The notes under the pieces were generated by a model. The model was given only the letters and a program-made list of their open reading frames with translations. It did no database searches and had not been told where the DNA came from. A DNA stretch of 64,000 nucleotides from Nocardioides panzhihuensis. Lineage in GTDB: Bacteria; Actinomycetota; Actinomycetes; Propionibacteriales; Nocardioidaceae. The stretch is from assembly GCF_013408335.1 (NCBI RefSeq), contig NZ_JACBZR010000001.1:6067596-6131595 (forward strand), in the 5' to 3' direction. Below, in pieces: positions 45,065 to 54,102 of this stretch. The position numbers and the translations under genes are program-made. Each line of letters opens with the position of its first letter. Within the stretch, counting starts at the first letter, position 1.

Positions 45065-45406
45065 CCGATCTGTTGCCATGGTGACGCGGGTCGTTGCGCC
45101 GGAATTTTCTGACAGGAAGTTTCTGGTTGGCCCGTAACCACGGTTAAGAGAGTTCGTTGGAGTGATCAGACCCGGGATTGCTCCCTCCCTAATACATGCC
45201 GGGTCTTACGTCCGGGCCATCTTTGTCTCGGGCAATCAGGGCCCGGCCACCTCCCTCCCCGGCCGGGCCCTGGTGCGTTTTCGGCGAGCGCGTTCTATTT
45301 CGGCTTCGCCGTGCGATGGACTTCGTTACGATCGGGCGCCGAGCGAGGAGCGCTGTAGCCGAGTACGCGCCGCCTGAGCGGTGCCTGGCGATGACCGGAG
45401 TCAAGG
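45065..45406. other. 342-bp non-coding region containing a candidate small RNA
   Basis: The gap before the TPR gene has two C-rich-loop hairpins (see the ncRNA entry). The short open frames that cross it (45162-45377, 45196-45432) are out of character in codon use and lack ribosome binding sites, so I regard them as chance. Confidence 0.6.
45150..45285 (+). ncRNA. Candidate 6C-type small RNA
   Basis: Two hairpins follow each other. The first has a perfect 8-bp stem (AGACCCGG 45168-45175 with CCGGGTCT 45199-45206) whose loop contains CTCCCTCCCT. The second has a perfect 11-bp stem (45238-45248 with 45261-45271) with loop ACCTCCCTCCCC, followed by a T-containing tail. Paired hairpins with C-rich loops are the defining layout of the actinobacterial 6C RNA, which base-pairs with G-rich mRNA leaders. 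Ends are approximate; GGTTAAGAG at about 45142 may be part of the promoter. Confidence 0.55.
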
Positions 45407-46966
45407 GTGACGACCAAAGACCAAGACCGTGATCTGGCCGAAGTCGAGGCACGAGTCGGGGTGGGGCGCAGACTGACCGGGAGGGATCCTGGTCAGCCCG
45501 AGTTTCGAGCCGTGCTCGCGGACGCCCTGGCCGACTATGCGGTTCTGCTGGCGCGGCGGGACCGCATGAGCGAGGCGCTGGCCGCTGTGCGGGAGGGACA
45601 TGAGCTGTTCCAGAAGCTGAGCGTTGCCGATGCCAGGTATCTGCCGTACTTCGGGATGGCCACCGATGTGCTGAGGCGGGTCCTCGGCTCCATCCCCGGC
45701 CACGCCCTCGAAGCGGAAGCGGCCGCCCGAAGTGCGGTCGAGACCTACCGGGTCCTCAGCCAATCAGACGAAGAGACCTACCTGAACCGGCTGACGGCTT
45801 CCCTCGCTCAACTGGGCAACTCCTTGGCCACCCTGGGAATCCGGGCCGAGGCCATCGCTGTGCTTCGGGAGGCTGTCGACCTCAGTCAGCAGATCCGTCC
45901 CACAAGGGTCCGCGATCTCGCGGTTGCGGACGCTCTGGTGAGTCTGAGCATCGTCCTCGGAGAGGCAGGCGAGACCGACGATCGGCTGGCCACCGTCGAG
46001 GAAGCGTGCGGTCTCTATCGGCGGTGGAACCTGTCAACTGGGACAAGCAAAGAGATCGGGGACTACGCGGTGGCGTTGTTCGCCTGGGCCGAGGCGCTGG
46101 CTGACTCCGGAAGGGTGGAGGAGGCCCAACAGCATCGCGCCGAGGCTGTAGATCTCTATCACCGCCTGGCGCCCATGGACAGCTTGGGCGACCACCTGGC
46201 CGCTCAGCTGAGACGCTTCGGCTTCGGCGACGTCGAAGATGTTCTCGCAGGCCGCGCCGCCGCGTCGCCTGATGCGGACGCATCAGGCCGGAAGGCACGT
46301 GAACGTGAGCTCGTAGCCCGCCTCCAGAAGCTCATCGCCGCCGCAAACCAGCGGAAGGGGAGCGGGCGGTCCGACGAGGCTCGTGCCTTGTTCGAACAGG
46401 CCGCGAGCGTCGCGAAAGAGCTGGTCGAGGACTTCTCTGACATCCATCTCCTCGACGCCGCGAGGTGCCACCATGACCTCGGCATCGCGTACGCGGCGGT
46501 CGGGGAGGCCGACGATGCTGTGGAAGCCTTCACGGACGCAGTCGGGTTCTGGCGGAGGAGCGGGCCGCCGTCGGGATCGCAGCGGCCCTACGCGGGTTCG
46601 CTGACCAACCTCGGCCACTGCCTTGCCGAGCTGGGTCTGGTCGCCGACGCCATAGAGGCGACGCAGAAAGCTGTCGACGTCCTGCGGCCGTTGGTGGACG
46701 ACGATCCGGTCGATCTGTCCAAGCTCGCCTTGGCGCTCAGCAACCTCGGTACGTTTCTGGTCCGGGTCGATCGGTCCGGTGAAGCAGTTGCCCCGGCCCA
46801 GGAAGCCGTCGACCTCTATCGTCGACTGGCCGCGACCGATGGGCACTCAGATCCTTTCGCTTTCGCCCGGGCGCTCAACAACCTCGGTGAAGCGCTGAGG
46901 AAGCGGGGTCGCTGGGGCCGGGCCCGCGCCGCGTTCCGAGAGGCGAAGGCTGTCTACCCAGGCTGA
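45407..46966 (+). CDS. Tetratricopeptide-repeat protein
   Basis: The 519-residue protein consists of TPR-like helical pairs throughout: for example LADALADYAVLLARRDRMSEALAAVREGHELF, SLAQLGNSLATLGIRAEAIAVLREAVDLS, SLTNLGHCLAELGLVADAIEATQKAVDVLRPL and ALNNLGEALRKRGRWGRARAAFREAKAVYPG. A charged linker (about residues 285-315) divides it into two arrays. There are no enzyme motifs or membrane segments; it is probably a scaffold. Codon usage looks somewhat less GC-biased than in the neighbours. The GTG at 45407 has GGAG 6 nt upstream. Confidence 0.85.
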   Translation: MTTKDQDRDLAEVEARVGVGRRLTGRDPGQPEFRAVLADALADYAVLLARRDRMSEALAAVREGHELFQKLSVADARYLPYFGMATDVLRRVLGSIPGHALEAEAAARSAVETYRVLSQSDEETYLNRLTASLAQLGNSLATLGIRAEAIAVLREAVDLSQQIRPTRVRDLAVADALVSLSIVLGEAGETDDRLATVEEACGLYRRWNLSTGTSKEIGDYAVALFAWAEALADSGRVEEAQQHRAEAVDLYHRLAPMDSLGDHLAAQLRRFGFGDVEDVLAGRAAASPDADASGRKARERELVARLQKLIAAANQRKGSGRSDEARALFEQAASVAKELVEDFSDIHLLDAARCHHDLGIAYAAVGEADDAVEAFTDAVGFWRRSGPPSGSQRPYAGSLTNLGHCLAELGLVADAIEATQKAVDVLRPLVDDDPVDLSKLALALSNLGTFLVRVDRSGEAVAPAQEAVDLYRRLAATDGHSDPFAFARALNNLGEALRKRGRWGRARAAFREAKAVYPG

Positions 46967-47043
46967 ACCCGATGGTGGCAGCGGTGCCTCGGTGCGCGCT
47001 CGCCGGTTCGGCCAGTGACGTACATCCTCGTTAGGATTCGTCC

Positions 47044-48618
47044 ATGACGCAGGCTGCTGGGGCGGAAGAGCACGATCTGGTTCTCGTGGTGGACTTCGGG
47101 GCGCAATATGCGCAGCTGATCGCCCGCCGCGTGCGTGAGGCGAGGGTCTACTCCGAGATCGTGCCGCATTCGATGCCGGTCGCCGACATGCTCGCCAAGA
47201 ACCCGAAGGCGATCATCCTCTCCGGCGGCCCCTCGAGCGTGTACGCCGAGGAAGCCCCCGGGATCGACAACAGCCTGTTCACCGCGGGCACCCCGGTCTT
47301 CGGGATGTGCTACGGCTTCCAGCTGATGGCGCAGGGCCTGGGCGGGACGGTCGACGACAACGGCGCGCGGGAGTACGGACGCACCCCGGTCACCGTCGGC
47401 GTCCCCGGCACGCTGCTCAAGGACATCCCGCCCGCCCACAACGTCTGGATGTCGCACGGCGACTCCGTCTCCGAGGCGCCCGAGGGCTTCACCGTGCTCG
47501 CGAGCACCGCGGACACGCCGGTGGCAGCCTTCGAGAACGTCGGCAAGCAGCTGGCGGGCGTGCAGTGGCACCCCGAGGTGCTCCACTCCGAGCACGGGCA
47601 GAAGGTGCTCGAGCACTTCCTGTGGGAGATCGCCGGCGCCCGGCCCACCTGGACCATCGGCAACATCGCCGAGGAGCAGATCGAGCGGGTCCGCGAGCAG
47701 ATCGGCGACCACCGCGCGATCTGCGCGCTCTCCGGCGGCGTCGACTCCGCGGTCGCGGCGGCCATCGTCGCCAAGGCGATCGGTGACCGGCTGACCTGCG
47801 TCTACGTCGACCACGGCCTGATGCGCAAGAACGAGTCGGTCGCGATCGAGAAGGCCTTCCGGGACTCGACCGGCGCCGAGCTGAAGATCGTCGACGCCGA
47901 GAAGGAGTTCCTCGACGCGCTCGCCGGGGTCACCGACCCGGAGGAGAAGCGCAAGATCATCGGGCGCGAGTTCATCCGCTGCTTCGAGCGCGCCGAGGTC
48001 GAGATCCTCGGCGACAGCGACGAGAAGGTCGCCTTCCTCGTCCAGGGCACGCTCTACCCCGACGTCGTCGAGTCCGGCGGCGGTGCCGGCACCTCCAACA
48101 TCAAGTCCCACCACAACGTCGGCGGGCTCCCCGAGGACCTCGAGTTCGAGCTGGTCGAGCCGCTGCGTGAGCTCTTCAAGGACGAGGTGCGCGCCGTCGG
48201 CTCCCAGCTCGGCCTTCCCGACGAGATCGTCCAGCGCCAGCCCTTCCCGGGCCCTGGCCTGGGCATCCGCATCATCGGCGAGGTCACCAAGGAGCGCCTC
48301 GACATCCTCCGCGAGGCCGACGCCATCGCCCGCGAGGAGATGACGAAGGCCGGTCTCGACCGCGACATCTGGCAGATGCCGGTCGTGCTCCTCGCCGACG
48401 TCCGCTCCGTCGGCGTCCAGGGCGACGGCCGCACCTACGGCCACCCGGTCGTGCTCCGTCCGGTCACCTCCGAGGACGCGATGACCGCCGACTGGGCTCG
48501 GCTGCCCTACGACGTCATGGAGCGCATCTCCACCCGGATCACCAACGAGGTGAGCGAGATCAACCGGGTCACCGTCGACATCACCTCGAAGCCCCCGGGC
48601 ACCATCGAATGGGAGTGA
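47044..48618 (+). CDS. guaA: GMP synthase (glutamine-hydrolysing)
   Basis: The 524-residue enzyme converts XMP, glutamine and ATP to GMP. It has a class I glutamine amidotransferase domain ([19 protein letters not shown]; nucleophile Cys in [12 protein letters not shown]), the ATP-pyrophosphatase P-loop [10 protein letters not shown] near residue 230, and the C-terminal dimerisation domain ending [12 protein letters not shown]. Length is normal. It completes the IMP-to-GMP route with guaB in this window. Confidence 0.97.
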   Translation: MTQAAGAEEHDLVLVVDFGAQYAQLIARRVREARVYSEIVPHSMPVADMLAKNPKAIILSGGPSSVYAEEAPGIDNSLFTAGTPVFGMCYGFQLMAQGLGGTVDDNGAREYGRTPVTVGVPGTLLKDIPPAHNVWMSHGDSVSEAPEGFTVLASTADTPVAAFENVGKQLAGVQWHPEVLHSEHGQKVLEHFLWEIAGARPTWTIGNIAEEQIERVREQIGDHRAICALSGGVDSAVAAAIVAKAIGDRLTCVYVDHGLMRKNESVAIEKAFRDSTGAELKIVDAEKEFLDALAGVTDPEEKRKIIGREFIRCFERAEVEILGDSDEKVAFLVQGTLYPDVVESGGGAGTSNIKSHHNVGGLPEDLEFELVEPLRELFKDEVRAVGSQLGLPDEIVQRQPFPGPGLGIRIIGEVTKERLDILREADAIAREEMTKAGLDRDIWQMPVVLLADVRSVGVQGDGRTYGHPVVLRPVTSEDAMTADWARLPYDVMERISTRITNEVSEINRVTVDITSKPPGTIEWE

Positions 48619-48625
48619 GCGAGCA

Positions 48626-48642
48626 GCGACGCGGAGCGTCGC
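48626..48642 (+). terminator. Short hairpin after guaA
   Basis: GCGACGC (48626-48632) pairs with GCGTCGC (48636-48642) around GGA, 8 bp after the guaA stop. There is no T run, so terminator function is uncertain. Confidence 0.35.
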
Positions 48643-48688
48643 CTGGGAATGAGTCGGTAGCGGGTCTCGCCCGTGGACAATGTCGTCC

Positions 48689-49720
48689 ATGACTGAGCCG
48701 GACCTCGCCCAGCGACTCCTCGACGCCCATGTCGCCCACGAGATGGCGGCACTGCGCGGCGTACGCTTCCTCGATCTCATCACCGGTGAGATCGACTTCG
48801 CGCTGCGCGCTGCCAGCGACCTGACCCTCGACCAGGTGATGCACCGCGACCTGATCAAGGAGGTCGCGCTGAAGTACGTCAGCACCTTCCGGCTCCCGGG
48901 CGCGATCCCGGAGGTCGCCGGCGCGATCGCGACCCGGTTGAAGGCGCACCCCGCCAACGAGACGCCGCTGGGTGAGGTGGTCAGCCGGCCGCGGGTCGCG
49001 GAGCTGGTCGAAGCCCTCGTCGAGATGCGTACGCTGCGCCAGCAGATCCTGCGCAGCCTGGCCGACAACTCCGGGATCCAGGCCGGCGTCGGCACCCTGG
49101 TGCGCGGCACCGCGAAGGGCGCCGTCGACACCGGCCGCAGGCTCGCCGACAACCTTCCGGGCGGCTCCCTCGGCTTCTCGATCGCCGAGCGCGTCGCCGG
49201 TCGGATGGCGGACACGGTGAAGGGCACCCCGGTCGGGGCAGCCGTCGACCAGAGCGCCCGCGAGCTCGCGGAGCGCGGCACCGGAGCGCTGCTCGGCTAC
49301 CTCACCGACACCGCCGCTAGCTCGGTGACCGACGAGGAGGTGCACGATGCGCTGCTGGAGGTCTGGGACGCGCTCTCCACCCGCCCGGTGCGTGAGCTCG
49401 CCGACCTGATCGACGACGAGCAGCTGGTCGCGGTCTTCGTCGGTCTCTACCAGGTCTGGCTCGATGTCCGAGACTCCGAGTATCTGCAGGCCCTGGTCGA
49501 CACGGGTGTCGACTTCTTCTTCGACACCTATGGGACCTTCACCCTCGACCGGCTCCTCGAGGAGTGGGGCCTGGACCGCGACGACCTGGTCGAGGAGGCC
49601 CTCCGCTTCGGCCCGCCGGTCATCGAGGCGCTCGCCGAGGCGGGTGTTCTCGAGCAGCTGCTCCGCCGTCGGCTCTCGAGCTTCTACGAATCGTCGGAGG
49701 CTCAGGCGCTTCTGGGGTGA
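48689..49720 (+). CDS. Conserved actinobacterial protein of unknown function
   Basis: About 343 residues, rich in helix-forming and acidic residues: LDAHVAHEMAALRGVRFLDLITGEIDFALR at the start, a Gly-rich middle (GTAKGAVDTGRRLADNLPGG) and FFFDTYGTFTLDRLLEEWGLDRDDLVEEALRFGPPVIEALAEAG near the end. No signal peptide or enzyme motif is recognised. An amphipathic helical middle might associate with membranes. Start is ATG 48689 (MTEPDLAQ) or ATG 48680; neither has a clear ribosome binding site. Confidence 0.7.
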   Translation: MTEPDLAQRLLDAHVAHEMAALRGVRFLDLITGEIDFALRAASDLTLDQVMHRDLIKEVALKYVSTFRLPGAIPEVAGAIATRLKAHPANETPLGEVVSRPRVAELVEALVEMRTLRQQILRSLADNSGIQAGVGTLVRGTAKGAVDTGRRLADNLPGGSLGFSIAERVAGRMADTVKGTPVGAAVDQSARELAERGTGALLGYLTDTAASSVTDEEVHDALLEVWDALSTRPVRELADLIDDEQLVAVFVGLYQVWLDVRDSEYLQALVDTGVDFFFDTYGTFTLDRLLEEWGLDRDDLVEEALRFGPPVIEALAEAGVLEQLLRRRLSSFYESSEAQALLG

Positions 49721-49729
49721 CTCCGTGTG

Positions 49730-49759
49730 TCCGGCCCCCACGGTGGGTACCGGGCCGGA
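49730..49759 (+). terminator. Hairpin after the helical protein gene
   Basis: TCCGGCCC (49730-49737) pairs with GGGCCGGA (49752-49759), with a further CCA/TGG pairing inside. It lies between this gene and the DUF3140 gene. Confidence 0.45.
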
Positions 49760-49785
49760 GCAGTCGATCAGACAGGAGGCAGGAG

Positions 49786-50127
49786 ATGGCCGAGACGATC
49801 GTCGACGACAGGCTCTGGGAGAACTTCCACCGCGCGGTGAACATGACCTCGCGCGATCTGCGGCAGTGGCTCGCGGTGCAGGGCGCGGGGGAGACGACCG
49901 AGACCGAACCGGACCGTGCCGGCAGCGAGCTCGGTCATCGGGTGGTCGACGTCCTGGGGAAGCGCCGCTCCGACCTCACCCCCGACGACGTGGACGTCAT
50001 GCAGCGGGTCGTCGACAAGGTCACCGACCTGCGCGGCGGGGACACCGGCCAGTGGGAGCCGACCGCGGGCGACGCACAGTGGCGGCGCCGGCTGATGAAC
50101 GTCGGCCACGACCCGCTCCAACCGTGA
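49786..50127 (+). CDS. DUF3140 family protein
   Basis: The 113-residue protein matches DUF3140: WENFHRAVNMTSRDLRQWL, GHRVVDVLGKRRSDLTPDDVDVMQRVVDKV and WRRRLMNVGHDPL. It is a small cytosolic helical protein common in Actinobacteria, sometimes described as a DNA-binding protein, without proven function. The ATG at 49786 follows GGAGGCAGGAG. Its stop overlaps the start of the UdgX gene (GTGA), suggesting co-expression and perhaps a link to DNA repair. Confidence 0.85.
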   Translation: MAETIVDDRLWENFHRAVNMTSRDLRQWLAVQGAGETTETEPDRAGSELGHRVVDVLGKRRSDLTPDDVDVMQRVVDKVTDLRGGDTGQWEPTAGDAQWRRRLMNVGHDPLQP

Positions 50128-50789
50128 GCGGCGTGACTGCCGCAGAGTGGGTGCCGGAGTCGCCGACGCTCACCGATCTGCGCAGCGCCGTCCAGGAGTG
50201 CCGCGGCTGCGAGCTCTACCGCGACGCCACCCAGGGCGTGATGGGGGAGGGGCCCACGCCGGCTCCGCTGATGCTGCTCGGCGAGCAGCCCGGCGACCGG
50301 GAGGATCGCGAGGGCGAGCCGTTCGTCGGTCCGGCGGGCGGCATCCTCCACGAGGCACTGGCCGAAGCCGGGATCGAGCCCGAGGCGACGTACACGACGA
50401 ACGTCGTCAAGCACTTCCGTCACCGGCTCTCGGGCAAGCGCCGCATCCACCAGTCGCCCACGAGCAAGCAGGTCGGCGCCTGCGCTCCGTGGCTGGCGGC
50501 GGAGCTGGATCTGGTACGCCCCGCCGGGGTGGTCCTGCTCGGCGGCACCGCCGGCAAGGCGCTGTACGGCTCGTCCTTCCGCGTCGGCGAGGCACGCGGC
50601 CACCTCATCGACTGGCCCGAGGCCATCGCCACGCCGACCCTCGACCCGTGGGTCCTCGCGACGACCCACCCCTCTGCCGTCCTCCGCGCGGAGGACGAGA
50701 GGCAGGCGACGTACGACGGTCTGGTCGCCGATCTGAAGGTCGCTGCGGCCGCGCTGAAGAAAAAGACGGTGAAGAAGTCGAAGAAGTGA
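50124..50789 (+). CDS. udgX: UdgX family uracil-DNA-binding glycosylase
   Basis: The 221-residue protein is an iron-sulfur uracil-DNA glycosylase relative: CRGC near residue 26, motif A GEQPGDREDREGEPFVGPAG, and motif B HPSAVLR. It carries the UdgX-specific KRRIH loop with His109, the same residue number that in mycobacterial UdgX becomes covalently attached to the excised uracil site, giving a stable DNA-protein adduct. The C-terminus is Lys-rich. The GTG at 50124 overlaps the DUF3140 stop. Confidence 0.92.
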   Translation: MSGVTAAEWVPESPTLTDLRSAVQECRGCELYRDATQGVMGEGPTPAPLMLLGEQPGDREDREGEPFVGPAGGILHEALAEAGIEPEATYTTNVVKHFRHRLSGKRRIHQSPTSKQVGACAPWLAAELDLVRPAGVVLLGGTAGKALYGSSFRVGEARGHLIDWPEAIATPTLDPWVLATTHPSAVLRAEDERQATYDGLVADLKVAAAALKKKTVKKSKK

Positions 50790-50867
50790 CGGAGGCGATG
50801 TCGAGATCCCTGGTGCACGCTCGACGCGTGGGTAAGAGCAACACCACCCACCTCTGAGGAGATCGAG

Positions 50868-51251
50868 ATGAGCACCAACGCACAACGAGCCGGCTGGATC
50901 ATCACCGTCCTGGTCACCCTGTTCCTCGGCTTCGACATCGTCACGCACCTGTTCCGGGTCGAGGCGGTCATGGACTTCAACGACAAGATCGGCGCGCCGG
51001 GCTGGTTCCCGGTCGTCTGCGGCGCCGTCCTCGGCCTGTCGCTGATCGCCTACCACGTCCCGGCCGCCCGGGCGATGGGGACGATCCTGATCACCGCCTA
51101 CCTGGGCGGCGCGGTCACCGTGAACCTGGTTTTCGGGCAGCCGGCCTTCAACACCGTCTTCGCGATCGCCACCGGCGTTCTCGTCTGGGCCGGCGCCTGG
51201 CCCCGCGACGAGCGGCTGCGGGCCCTCGTCAGTCGCGGCGCAGCCGCGTGA
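50868..51251 (+). CDS. DoxX-like small membrane protein
   Basis: The 127-residue protein has four hydrophobic segments (about 8-27, 45-62, 70-88, 92-110) in a DoxX/DUF-type arrangement: GWIITVLVTLFLGFDIVTHLF, FPVVCGAVLGLSLIAYHVP, ILITAYLGGAVTVNL. DoxX-like proteins take part in redox or quinone-linked membrane functions; its role is unknown. It starts with ATG after GAGGAG. The last 23 bp overlap the end of the convergent GntR gene. Confidence 0.8.
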   Translation: MSTNAQRAGWIITVLVTLFLGFDIVTHLFRVEAVMDFNDKIGAPGWFPVVCGAVLGLSLIAYHVPAARAMGTILITAYLGGAVTVNLVFGQPAFNTVFAIATGVLVWAGAWPRDERLRALVSRGAAA

Positions 51252-51870
51252 ACGCCCCGAGCACGGTCTGCTCCGAGAGGATCAGGTAGTCGCGCAGCTC
51301 GTCCGCGGCCGCTGGTCCGCCCTGCTCGAGGAAGGTCTCGAGCAGGGCACGGTTGCGGGTGACGAACGGAGCGTGCAGGGCCTCCGGGTTGTCGATCTCG
51401 AGGAACGCGAGCCGCAGCTCGGCGGCGATGTCGCGGAACAGGCGCTCCAGCCGAGGGCTGTCGGCGAGGGCGACGATGGCGTCGTGGAAGGCCATGTTGG
51501 CGGTGCCGAGCGTGCGCCAGTCACGCGCCTCGAGGCTGGTCTCGCCCTGTTCCACCGCGGCGCGCATCGCCGCCACCGCGGGATGCAGCGGGGAGCCGGC
51601 GGCCAGGGCGGCAGGTTCGACGTAGCGACGGGCCCGATAGATGTCGACGACGTCGGCCACGGTGGGCGAGGCGACCGAGACTCCGCGGTTGGGTACGTGC
51701 TCGACCAGTCCCTGCTCGGACAGGACGCGGAACGCCTCGCGAAGCGTGTTGCGCGAGACCCCGAGCTTCTCGGCGAGGGCGATCTCCGACAACCGGGTGC
51801 CGGGTGCGAACTCGCCGTCGATGATCCGTCGGCGCAGGACGTTCGTCAGGGTGTCGTCGACGTCGGGCAT
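51229..51870 (-). CDS. GntR-family regulator with FCD domain
   Basis: The 213-residue protein has an N-terminal GntR winged helix (LRRRIIDGEFAPGTRLSEIALAEKLGVSRNTLREAFRVLSEQGLVEHVPNRG) and a C-terminal FCD ligand-binding domain with metal-type residues (FHDAIVAL, FVTRNRALLETF). It is divergent from the NRAMP-pxp operon with 147 bp between and is the probable local repressor, the position taken by kipR in Bacillus. Its likely effector is 5-oxoproline or a related acid; this is inference. Confidence 0.92.
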   Translation of the reverse strand: MPDVDDTLTNVLRRRIIDGEFAPGTRLSEIALAEKLGVSRNTLREAFRVLSEQGLVEHVPNRGVSVASPTVADVVDIYRARRYVEPAALAAGSPLHPAVAAMRAAVEQGETSLEARDWRTLGTANMAFHDAIVALADSPRLERLFRDIAAELRLAFLEIDNPEALHAPFVTRNRALLETFLEQGGPAAADELRDYLILSEQTVLGAFTRLRRD

Positions 51871-51933
51871 GTCCGCATCCTAGGGGAATCGCATCCGTGG
51901 ACAATCGAGACACCATTTTAACAATCGCCACTG

Positions 51934-51947
51934 TTGTTGTAGAACAA
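51934..51947. promoter_or_regulatory. Candidate GntR operator 1
   Basis: TTGTT-GTAG-AACAA is an inverted repeat in an AT-rich divergent promoter region. Related CTTGTACTACAC follows about 12 bp later. Confidence 0.45.
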
Positions 51948-51966
51948 TCTGTGCCATCTTGTACTA

Positions 51967-51979
51967 CACACTGAGTGTG
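51967..51979. promoter_or_regulatory. Candidate GntR operator 2
   Basis: CACACT-G-AGTGTG is a perfect 6-bp inverted repeat, 39 bp before the transporter start codon. Confidence 0.4.
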
Positions 51980-52017
51980 GTGTCAGCCACATAGCCCGCT
52001 GATGGCAGGAGTCCCCC

Positions 52018-53274
52018 ATGCCCGAGACAACCAGCGCCGAACGCGCGAAGAGTTTCGCCAGTTCCCGCCGAGGCCCGATCCTCGGCGCCATCTTCCTGAT
52101 GGCAACCTCGGCCATCGGTCCCGGGTTCATCACCCAGACCGCGACCTTCACCGCACAGCTAGGCGCGGCGTTCGCCTTCGCGATCCTCGTCTCGATCCTG
52201 ATCGACTTCGCGCTGCAGATGAATGTCTGGCGCCTGATCACCGTCTCGGGCAAGCGCGCCGGCGACCTGGCGAACGAAGCCGTTCCGTTCTCCGGGCACG
52301 TTCTCGCGACGCTCATCGTGATCGGCGGTCTGGCGTTCAACATCGGCAACATCGCGGGTGCCGGTCTCGGTCTGAACGCACTGCTGGGCATCGAACCGAA
52401 GATCGGCGGACTGCTCTCGGCCCTGCTCGCGATCGGGATCTTCCTCTACAAGCGGGCCGGTCGTGCCGTGGACATCGTGGTGCTCGTGCTCGGGACGACG
52501 ATGATCGCGCTCACGCTCTTCGTCGCGATCGCGTCGCAGCCTCCTGTCGGTGACGCGCTGCGCCAGACCTTCGTGCCCGACACCCTCAACTTCGCGACGA
52601 TCACCACGATCGTCGGCGGCACCGTCGGTGGCTACATCACCTACGCGGGTGCCCACCGTTACCTCGACTCCGGCCTCACCGGTCCCGAGCACGTCCCGGC
52701 CGTGCACCGCGCCTCGATGAGCGGCATCCTCGTCACCGGGATCATGCGCTACGTACTGTTCCTCGCGATCCTCGGTGTCGTGGCCTCCGGTGTCACCCTC
52801 GACCTCTCGAGCCAGGCCGCCAACCCGGCCGGTCAGGCGTTCGGGGCCGTGCTCGGCGACGCGGGCATCCGCATCTTCGGCGCGATCTTCTGGGCCGCCG
52901 CGATCACCTCGGTCATCGGCGCCGCCTACACCTCGGCCACCTTCATCTCGACCTTCTCGAAGAAGCTGGGAGCGGGGTGGCCGCTGCAGATCGCGACGGT
53001 CACCTTCATCCTCGTCTCCCTCGTCCTCTACCTGCTGATCGGCGCCGCGCCCGCGGCTATCCTGGTCTTCGTCGGCGGCTTCAACGGCCTGATCCTGCCG
53101 ATCGGGATGACGATCTTCATGTACATCGGCTGGTTCCGTCAGCGCGACGTCCTGAACGGCTACCGCTACCCGTTGTGGCTGCTGGTCGTGGGCACGCTCG
53201 CGACCCTGCTCAGCTGGTACATGGGCATCGTCTCGGTGCGCCCGATCTTCGCCTTCATCGGTATTGGAGTGTGA
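52018..53274 (+). CDS. NRAMP-family transporter lacking the metal-binding DPGN motif
   Basis: The 418-residue membrane protein has about eleven segments. The NRAMP-type start of TM1 is visible ([21 protein letters not shown]), but the DPGN that binds divalent metal is absent, and so is the MPH-type TM6 motif. It therefore resembles the YcsG-like NRAMP relatives encoded with ycsF (pxpA) in Bacillus and probably transports something other than Mn/Fe, such as 5-oxoproline. It begins a four-gene operon. Confidence 0.88.
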   Translation: MPETTSAERAKSFASSRRGPILGAIFLMATSAIGPGFITQTATFTAQLGAAFAFAILVSILIDFALQMNVWRLITVSGKRAGDLANEAVPFSGHVLATLIVIGGLAFNIGNIAGAGLGLNALLGIEPKIGGLLSALLAIGIFLYKRAGRAVDIVVLVLGTTMIALTLFVAIASQPPVGDALRQTFVPDTLNFATITTIVGGTVGGYITYAGAHRYLDSGLTGPEHVPAVHRASMSGILVTGIMRYVLFLAILGVVASGVTLDLSSQAANPAGQAFGAVLGDAGIRIFGAIFWAAAITSVIGAAYTSATFISTFSKKLGAGWPLQIATVTFILVSLVLYLLIGAAPAAILVFVGGFNGLILPIGMTIFMYIGWFRQRDVLNGYRYPLWLLVVGTLATLLSWYMGIVSVRPIFAFIGIGV

Positions 53275-53279
53275 GCACT

Positions 53280-54074
53280 GTGACAACGAACCCTGTGGCA
53301 ACCATCGACCTGAACTCCGACCTCGGCGAGAACGCGCCCGACCGGGTGGTCGCCGGCGACGCGGCCATGCTCGCGATCGTCTCGAGCGCCAACGTCGCCT
53401 GCGGCTTCCACGCCGGCACCCCCGAAGGGATCCGTACGACGCTCGCCGATGCCGTCGCCAACGGCGTCACGATCGGGGCGCATCCCGGTTACCGCGACTA
53501 CGAGGGCTTCGGCCGTCGCAACATGGACATCGACTCGGCGACCCTGCAGGCACACGTCGAGTACCAGCTCGGCGCGCTGCTGGGCCTGACCTCGGCGGTC
53601 GGCGGTGCTGTCCGCTACGTGAAGCCGCACGGCGCCCTCTACAACACGATCGCCCGCGACGAGCGCCAGGCGCGGGACGTGGTCGCCGCGGTCAAGGCCA
53701 TCGACCCGTCCCTCGTGCTGCTCGGGCTCGCGGGTGGCGTCGTGCTCGAGGTGGCCGAGAGCGCTGGGCTCGCCACGGCAGCCGAGGCGTTCGCGGACCG
53801 CGCCTACACACCCGGCGGCGAGCTGGTCTCGCGTGCCGAAACCGGTGCGGTGCTGCACGACGCCGACACCGTCGCGGCCCGCATGCTCCGGCTCGCCCGC
53901 GAGGGCGTGGTCGAGGCGATCGACGGCACCGACGTCGCCGTACGCGCCGACTCGATCTGCGTCCACGGGGACAGCGAAGGTGCGATCCGGATGGCCGCAG
54001 CGACCCGGGCCCTGCTCGAGGCCGAGGGCATCGTCATCGCCGCGTTCGCCGGGCCCGCGGGGCCGGCGGCGTGA
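53280..54074 (+). CDS. pxpA: 5-oxoprolinase subunit PxpA (LamB/YcsF family)
   Basis: The 264-residue protein has the YcsF signatures [33 protein letters not shown] and VKPHGALYN. With PxpB and PxpC it forms the ATP-dependent bacterial 5-oxoprolinase that opens pyroglutamate to glutamate. The GTG at 53280 is chosen because GGAG (53266-53269) is 10 nt upstream; the in-frame GTG at 53271 overlaps the transporter stop but leaves 1-nt spacing. The fused partner follows after 28 bp. Confidence 0.94.
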   Translation: MTTNPVATIDLNSDLGENAPDRVVAGDAAMLAIVSSANVACGFHAGTPEGIRTTLADAVANGVTIGAHPGYRDYEGFGRRNMDIDSATLQAHVEYQLGALLGLTSAVGGAVRYVKPHGALYNTIARDERQARDVVAAVKAIDPSLVLLGLAGGVVLEVAESAGLATAAEAFADRAYTPGGELVSRAETGAVLHDADTVAARMLRLAREGVVEAIDGTDVAVRADSICVHGDSEGAIRMAAATRALLEAEGIVIAAFAGPAGPAA

Positions 54075-54102
54075 CCGACGTACGGGACTCGGAGTATCTG
54101 GC

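Noticed and set aside
45162..45432. Small open frames in the gap before the TPR gene
   Set aside because: No ribosome binding sites, and codon use is not typical; the hairpins there fit an RNA better.
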